Positions 14,512-18,933 of a stretch of 18,933 bases of DNA are shown here, piece after piece. Position 1 is the stretch's first letter. Each line of letters begins with the position of its first letter. The notes below the pieces were generated by a model that was not told the DNA's origin, made no database searches, and saw nothing but the letters and a program-made list of their open reading frames with translations. The translations under genes and the position numbers were made by a program. The stretch is from NCBI GenBank assembly GCA_964002385.1, contig CAXFFS010000020.1, positions 1 through 18,933 on the forward strand. Reading direction: 5' to 3'. This DNA comes from AEGEAN-183 sp964002385. Its GTDB lineage: Bacteria; Pseudomonadota; Gammaproteobacteria; Magnimaribacterales; Magnimaribacteraceae.

Positions 14512-16140
14512 ATGCTAGGAAATATGCAAGATGGCCAGTTATTGATATCTGGCTTAATTGAACATGCTGAGATATATCATACTGATACAGAGATTGTATC
14601 GAGAACCGTTGAAGGCCCAATACATAGATATACACTCAAGGATGCTGCGAATAGATCCAGAAAGTTAGCGAATGCACTAGGAAAACTTGGTTTACAACAG
14701 GGTGATGTTGTGGGCACTTTAGCTTGGAATACCTTTAGACATTTTGAATTATATTTTGGGGTCTCAGGAATAGGTTGTGTAGTAAATACAGTTAATCCAA
14801 GACTTTTTCCAGAACAATTGATTTATATAATAAATCACGCTGCAAATAAGTATCTTTTTGTAGATTTAACTTTTGTACCGCTTGTTGAATCAATTAGTGA
14901 TTCCCTAGAAGGCATAAAAGGAATCATCGTTCTTACAGATAAAGAACATATGCCTGACACCGAGCTAAAAAATGTAATTTGTTATGAAGAGTTAATAGCC
15001 GATGAGCCAACTGAATATGATTGGCCAGTTTTTGATGAAAATACAGCTTCCAGTCTTTGTTATACCTCTGGCACAACGGGCAATCCTAAAGGAGTGCTTT
15101 ACTCTCATAGATCAACGCTTTTACATACTTGGATCGTTAGTTCTGGTAATGTTGGCAAGGTATCGAGTTCTTCCGTAATTTTACCCGTGGTTCCAATGTT
15201 TCATGTTAATGCTTGGGGCATCCCTTATGCTTCAGCAATGTTTGGAGCTAAATTGGTATTACCTGGTCCTTTGATGGATGGAGCTTCCATTTTTGAGCTT
15301 ATTGATCAAGAAAAACCTGATCTTTTGATGGGAGTGCCAACAGTTTGGTTAGGTCTGTTGCAATATTTAAATGAAACAAACCAGACACTAGATTCAGTTT
15401 CTACTGCATTAGTGGGAGGATCTGCAGCTCCAAGAGCTATGATTCAAGAATTCGAGGAAAAACATAATGTTTTTCTTATGCATGGTTGGGGTATGACCGA
15501 AATGAGTCCTTTAGGAACTGCCACAAGCCGAACAGCAGAAATGGATAACATGGACATAGAGAGTCGCTACGACCTCCAAGAGAAACAAGGGAAGGCTTTT
15601 TTTGGAGTAGAAATGACTATTGCAGATGATGAAGGTAATGAATTACCAAAAGACGGTGTTGCTTTCGGTCGTCTACTTGTAAAAGGGCCTACCATTGTTG
15701 AGAGGTATTTCAAAACCAACGAAAGTTCTTTGGATGAGAATGGATGGTTTGATACTGGTGATGTAGCCAAGATTCACCCAGAAGGATCTATGGAAATCGT
15801 TGATAGAAGTAAAGATGTTATAAAGTCAGGAGGGGAGTGGATAAGTTCCATAGACCTAGAAAATGCTGCAGTAGGACATCCTGAGGTGGCTGAAGCCTGT
15901 GTAATTGGAGTTTTACATAAAAAATGGGATGAACGTCCTTTATTATTAATTGTCAAAGTAGATGGTAAAGATCCTTCTAAAGAAGAAATTTTAGCTTTCT
16001 TAGAGGATAAAGTTGCGAAGTGGTGGATGCCTGATGACGTAATTTTTGTTTCAGAACTTCCTCACACTGCAACAGGAAAATTATTGAAAAGAGATTTAAG
16101 GGATGAATATAAAGAACATTTAATAAAGTCAGGAGAATAA
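14512..16140 (+). CDS. Fatty acyl-CoA synthetase (AMP-binding, medium/long-chain type)
   Basis: A 542-residue adenylate-forming enzyme that activates a carboxylic acid with ATP and couples it to CoA. Core motifs: P-loop YTSGTTGNPKGVLYSHR (184-200), GWGMTEMSP (A5, about 324-332), WFDTGDVAKI (A7), RSKDVIKSGGEWIS (A8) and the C-terminal catalytic lysine in TATGKLLKRDLR (A10). The SGGEWISS form and VPMFHVNAWG are typical of medium/long-chain acyl-CoA ligases (AlkK-like). GAGGA upstream supports the ATG. It is followed after 1 base by the MaoC gene; the two probably act on the same acyl-CoA pathway. Exact chain length is not decidable. Confidence 0.93.
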   Translation: MLGNMQDGQLLISGLIEHAEIYHTDTEIVSRTVEGPIHRYTLKDAANRSRKLANALGKLGLQQGDVVGTLAWNTFRHFELYFGVSGIGCVVNTVNPRLFPEQLIYIINHAANKYLFVDLTFVPLVESISDSLEGIKGIIVLTDKEHMPDTELKNVICYEELIADEPTEYDWPVFDENTASSLCYTSGTTGNPKGVLYSHRSTLLHTWIVSSGNVGKVSSSSVILPVVPMFHVNAWGIPYASAMFGAKLVLPGPLMDGASIFELIDQEKPDLLMGVPTVWLGLLQYLNETNQTLDSVSTALVGGSAAPRAMIQEFEEKHNVFLMHGWGMTEMSPLGTATSRTAEMDNMDIESRYDLQEKQGKAFFGVEMTIADDEGNELPKDGVAFGRLLVKGPTIVERYFKTNESSLDENGWFDTGDVAKIHPEGSMEIVDRSKDVIKSGGEWISSIDLENAAVGHPEVAEACVIGVLHKKWDERPLLLIVKVDGKDPSKEEILAFLEDKVAKWWMPDDVIFVSELPHTATGKLLKRDLRDEYKEHLIKSGE

Positions 16141-16141
16141 T

Positions 16142-16597
16142 ATGATAGGACTAGTACCGGCAGAAAAGTTAGTTGACTATGTAGGTCAAGAGATAGGGAC
16201 TTCTGAGTGGTTTGAAGTGGATCAAGAAAGGATCAATCAGTTCGCTGATGTAACTTTAGATCATCAGTTTATTCATGTAGATTCAGAAAAAGCTACTCCT
16301 CTATTTGGATCCACCATAGCCCATGGATTTTTATCTCTCTCTTTGGTTCCTCACTTAACAGCTCAGGCTATCTTAGCTCCAGAAAATCTAAAACATGCAT
16401 TTAACTATGGGCTAGATAAGGTGAGGTTTATTAATCCAGTAAATGTAGATTCAAAAGTAAGAACTCACAGTAAGCTTGTTTCAGTTGATGACAAGGGGGA
16501 TGGAAGGTATCTATTAAAAACTGAAATTACCATGGAAATTGAGGGGGTTGATAAACCTGCTTACGTAGCTGAAACCCTTACTATGTTTATCACTTAG
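16142..16597 (+). CDS. MaoC-family (R)-specific enoyl-CoA hydratase/dehydratase
   Basis: A 151-residue single hot-dog-fold protein. The hydratase motif is complete: FADVTLDHQFIHVD with Asp40 and His45 in the D-x4-H spacing of catalytic residues, followed by FGSTIAHGFLSLSLVP. Such enzymes hydrate 2-enoyl-CoA to (R)-3-hydroxyacyl-CoA or do the reverse; related NodN-like proteins have less certain substrates. It starts 1 base after the acyl-CoA synthetase stop, with AGGAG inside that gene's last codons. The pair is therefore translationally coupled and likely to act in sequence on activated acyl chains. Confidence 0.9.
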   Translation: MIGLVPAEKLVDYVGQEIGTSEWFEVDQERINQFADVTLDHQFIHVDSEKATPLFGSTIAHGFLSLSLVPHLTAQAILAPENLKHAFNYGLDKVRFINPVNVDSKVRTHSKLVSVDDKGDGRYLLKTEITMEIEGVDKPAYVAETLTMFIT

Positions 16598-16646
16598 CCA
16601 TGTTGAATTTAAATCTTTTTTTAACAGTCAGGGATGAATATCTGCG

Positions 16647-16664
16647 TACTGTGAATGAACAGTA
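16647..16664 (+). promoter_or_regulatory. Palindrome over the TetR-family start codon, candidate operator
   Basis: TACTGT-GAATGA-ACAGTA is a perfect inverted repeat with 6-bp arms and a 6-bp spacer that contains the ATG of the regulator gene (16655-16657). Another ACAGT half-site lies at 16624-16628. Position and symmetry fit an autoregulatory operator for a dimeric HTH protein. This is inference; no binding data can be read from sequence. Confidence 0.4.
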
Positions 16665-17239
16665 AAGAAATTCAATTAAAAGATAAAATAGTTCAACAAG
16701 CAATTCGCTCTGTTAGAAAAGACCACAAGGTTGATGAGGTGAGTCTCTTGGCCATTTCTAAAGAACTGAATGTAGACTTCTCTGAAGTAACGAAATATTA
16801 CACTTCAATGGAAGATATTTTTCTGGACCAACAAAAGAAAAACTGGAAATCAACCTTCAAGATGTTAGATAAAAGACTAAAGAAGGCTAAAAACCCAGGA
16901 GACTTCAAATCCTTATTTGATAAATTCTTGGAAGACTTTGTTTCTGAATTAAGCCTTAATGCTGACTTGCATTGGGAAGTGTGCAGTTTTATTCCAGTTT
17001 GTTTGGAGTTTAGAGAAGCCAATAAGAAGAAATTAGCAGTTAAAATAAGGAATGTTATTAAACGGGGTTGGCCTGGAAAAACTGATAATGTTTTGGATAG
17101 GCAAACTGATCTATTTATATTAAGTTTCTTTGGGTTTATTGATCATATAGTTCATAAACCAGTCAAAGAAAGAGCAAAAATACTTAAAGATTTTAGAAAT
17201 ATGCTTAATTTACACTTACAGGATAGATTATTCTTTTAA
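16655..17239 (+). CDS. TetR/AcrR-family transcriptional regulator
   Basis: A 194-residue protein with a TetR-type N-terminus: helix 1 (about residues 8-20), an HTH at about 27-48 (VSLLAISKELNVDFSEVTKYY), then the usual YYTSMEDIFLDQQ continuation into helix 4. The rest is an all-helical ligand/dimer domain with no clear ligand signature. It follows the MaoC gene by 57 bases on the same strand, so it may regulate the acyl-CoA genes, as TetR regulators beside acyl-CoA ligases often do. It is basic overall, and the HTH departs from the strict TetR consensus (Tyr-Tyr instead of the usual YYHF/YYYF). The 3' end overlaps the convergent gatB by 12 bases. Confidence 0.75.
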   Translation: MNSKEIQLKDKIVQQAIRSVRKDHKVDEVSLLAISKELNVDFSEVTKYYTSMEDIFLDQQKKNWKSTFKMLDKRLKKAKNPGDFKSLFDKFLEDFVSELSLNADLHWEVCSFIPVCLEFREANKKKLAVKIRNVIKRGWPGKTDNVLDRQTDLFILSFFGFIDHIVHKPVKERAKILKDFRNMLNLHLQDRLFF

Positions 17240-18676
17240 TCTTTCTTCCAATAATTTATTTACTTGTTCAGGATTTGCTTTTCCTCTAGAAGCTTTCATG
17301 ACTTGCCCAACAAAGAAACCAAATAATTTCACTTTTCCTGATTTATATTGCTCTAATTGAGATTGGTTTTGCTCTAATACTTGGTTAATAACCTTTTCAA
17401 TTTCAGATGAATCAGTAACTTGTTTGAGACCTTTTTCTTCAATAATTTCATCTGGACTTTTCTTAGAATTCCACATCTCTTCAAATATTTCTTTAGCTAT
17501 TTTTCCAGAAATAGTGGAATCTTCAATTCTTGAAAGTAGATTGCCTAAATTTATCGAATCTACTTTTGTTTCCAAAATGCTTAAATTTTCTTTGTTAAGA
17601 AAAGCAGATAGCTCTCCCATTATCCAATTTGCGGCTAATTTAGGATCTCTTGTTCTAACTACTACTTCTTCAAAAAAATTAGATAGATTGGGATCTACAG
17701 AAAGCACATTAGCGTCGTAGTCACTTAATTTATATTCTTTAATAAATCTTTTTTCCTTTTCTTCAGAAAGCTCGGGCATGAGATCCTTTACTGAATTAAT
17801 AAAGTCTTCACTCAGCACCACTGGTAACAAATCTGGTTCTGGAAAATATCTGTAATCATTAGCATATTCTTTTGATCTCATGGGCCTTGTTTCATCTAGC
17901 TGAGAATCATATAGTCGGGTCTCTTGAGTAACCCTTTCTCCAGATTCTAAAATCTTTATTTGCCTTCTCATTTCATGTTGAATTGCTTTCTCAACATATT
18001 TAAATGAGTTCACATTTTTTGTTTCTGTTCTGGTTCCTAGTTCCTTACTTCCCTTCTTTCTAAGTGAAACATTGGCATCACATCTCATGGATCCCTCTGA
18101 CATATTCCCATCTGAAATTTCTAAATATCTTATGATGGAGTGTATTTTTTTTAAATAGGCTACAGCTTCTTCCGGAGAGCTTAAGTCTGGCTCTGATACT
18201 ATTTCAAGTAATGGCGTGCCAGCCCTATTTAGATCTATACCTGTAAGGCCTTCAAAGTCTTCATGTAGTGACTTTCCTGCATCTTCTTCTAAATGAGCTC
18301 TGGTAATGCGTATCTTTTTTTTGCTTCCGTCTTTGAGAGTAATCTCAAGGACTCCACCTTCAACTATAGGGTTATCAAGTTGGCTTATTTGATATCCTTT
18401 AGGTAAATCAGGGTAGAAATAATTTTTTCTAGCAAACTGGGTTGGGCTATTAATATTTGCGTTAATAGATAGACCAAATTTTATGGCCATTTTTAAAACT
18501 TCTTCGTTTAGAACTGGGAGTACCCCAGGCATTCCAAGGTCAATATTACAAGCTTGAGTATTGGGAGAAGATCCAAAAAGGGTACTGGCACCTGAAAAAA
18601 TTTTAGATTTAGTAGCTAATTGGACATGAACTTCAAGGCCAATTACTGTCTCCCACTCAGACATTCTTTTATCCAT
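17228..18676 (-). CDS. gatB: Aspartyl/glutamyl-tRNA amidotransferase subunit B
   Basis: A 482-residue GatB, the tRNA-binding kinase subunit of GatCAB, which converts Glu-tRNA(Gln) or Asp-tRNA(Asn) to Gln- or Asn-tRNA. Motifs: VIGLEVHVQLATKSKIFSG (11-29), LGMPGVLPVLN, ARKNYFYPDLPKGYQISQ, RAGTPLLEIVSEPD, EGSMRCDANVS and YRYFPEPDLLPV. The C-terminal YqeY-like helical tail ends GQVMKASRGKANPEQVNKLL, the usual GatB ending. The start ATG overlaps the gatA stop (TAATG), so the two are coupled; an ATG four codons later (MSEWETVIGLE) is an equally plausible start. The presence of GatCAB is typical of Pseudomonas-like rather than enteric gammaproteobacteria. Confidence 0.96.
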   Translation of the reverse strand: MDKRMSEWETVIGLEVHVQLATKSKIFSGASTLFGSSPNTQACNIDLGMPGVLPVLNEEVLKMAIKFGLSINANINSPTQFARKNYFYPDLPKGYQISQLDNPIVEGGVLEITLKDGSKKKIRITRAHLEEDAGKSLHEDFEGLTGIDLNRAGTPLLEIVSEPDLSSPEEAVAYLKKIHSIIRYLEISDGNMSEGSMRCDANVSLRKKGSKELGTRTETKNVNSFKYVEKAIQHEMRRQIKILESGERVTQETRLYDSQLDETRPMRSKEYANDYRYFPEPDLLPVVLSEDFINSVKDLMPELSEEKEKRFIKEYKLSDYDANVLSVDPNLSNFFEEVVVRTRDPKLAANWIMGELSAFLNKENLSILETKVDSINLGNLLSRIEDSTISGKIAKEIFEEMWNSKKSPDEIIEEKGLKQVTDSSEIEKVINQVLEQNQSQLEQYKSGKVKLFGFFVGQVMKASRGKANPEQVNKLLEERLKE

Positions 18677-18933
18677 TAATCTAGTTCAGGCCAAGATTTA
18701 TGCCAGTCAGTATTTAATTGAAAATGATGGGCCATTCTAAGTATTTTACTCTCCTCTAAATTATCTGAAACAAGCTGTAGCCCCAAAGGTAATCCTTGGT
18801 GTTGTCCACAGGGGACGGAAATACCCGGAAGTCCTGCCAAATTAGCAGGGATGGTAAAGATATCTTGTTTATACATTTCAACTGGGTCAGAAGTCTTAGC
18901 ACCTAAGGCGAAAGAGGTATCAGGAGCAGTAGG
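18676..18933 (-). CDS. gatA: Aspartyl/glutamyl-tRNA amidotransferase subunit A, C-terminal part
   Basis: The last 85 residues of GatA, the amidase subunit that frees ammonia from glutamine for GatB. The frame is open through the window end, so the gene continues outside. Seen: PTAPDTSFALGAKTSDPVEM, then YKQDIFTIPANLAGLPGISV and PCGQHQGLPLGLQLV, which are conserved C-terminal GatA segments. The Ser-Ser-Lys catalytic triad is outside the window. Its stop shares a base with the gatB start. Confidence 0.95.
   Translation of the reverse strand, partial: PTAPDTSFALGAKTSDPVEMYKQDIFTIPANLAGLPGISVPCGQHQGLPLGLQLVSDNLEESKILRMAHHFQLNTDWHKSWPELD

Overview
The window looks like chromosomal DNA of an AT-rich, streamlined marine gammaproteobacterium, SAR86-like by inference. 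Support comes from the block lolB-ispE-tRNA-Gln-prs-rplY-pth-ychF-tRNA-Met diverging from prfA-prmC, which is the Pseudomonas-type gammaproteobacterial order. Other support is the low G+C, very short intergenic gaps and many non-ATG or SD-poor starts. There are no insertion sequences, phage genes or CRISPR arrays. No gene-free stretch exceeds 300 bases; the longest (about 275 bases, between ychF and the TonB receptor) holds a tRNA, its promoter and a riboswitch.

Left part, plus strand (1-3400): the 3' end of pnp; two tandem paralogous two-helix membrane proteins of unknown function, each followed by an intrinsic terminator; an alpha/beta-hydrolase esterase; an agmatinase-family ureohydrolase; then a 39-codon remnant that looks like the N-terminus of a luciferase-like flavin monooxygenase.

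Thiamin uptake operon, minus strand (6220-3448): a TPP riboswitch runs straight into a TonB-dependent receptor whose stop overlaps the start of a PnuC/PnuT-type inner-membrane transporter. Together they form an outer- plus inner-membrane uptake route for thiamin or a thiamin moiety, repressible by TPP. The start codon appears to lie inside the aptamer.

Housekeeping block, minus strand (11307-6294): lolB, ispE, tRNA-Gln(UUG), prs, rplY (L25 with a repetitive acidic tail), pth, ychF and tRNA-Met(CAU). They serve lipoprotein sorting, isoprenoid synthesis, PRPP synthesis, ribosome function and peptidyl-tRNA recycling. Diverging from it are prfA and prmC (release factor 1 and its methylase). hemA, normally between lolB and prfA in this synteny, is absent.

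Right part: prmC is followed on the plus strand by a cytosolic GH84 (O-GlcNAcase-like) hydrolase, an acyl-CoA synthetase, a MaoC-type hydratase and a TetR-family regulator with a palindrome over its start codon. Converging on it are gatB and the 3' end of gatA, for tRNA-dependent amidation of Glu/Asp-tRNA.

The items most worth a second look are the riboswitch that embeds the start codon, the tandem small membrane proteins with a terminator between them, the missing hemA, and the GH84 gene next to a fatty-acyl activation cassette.
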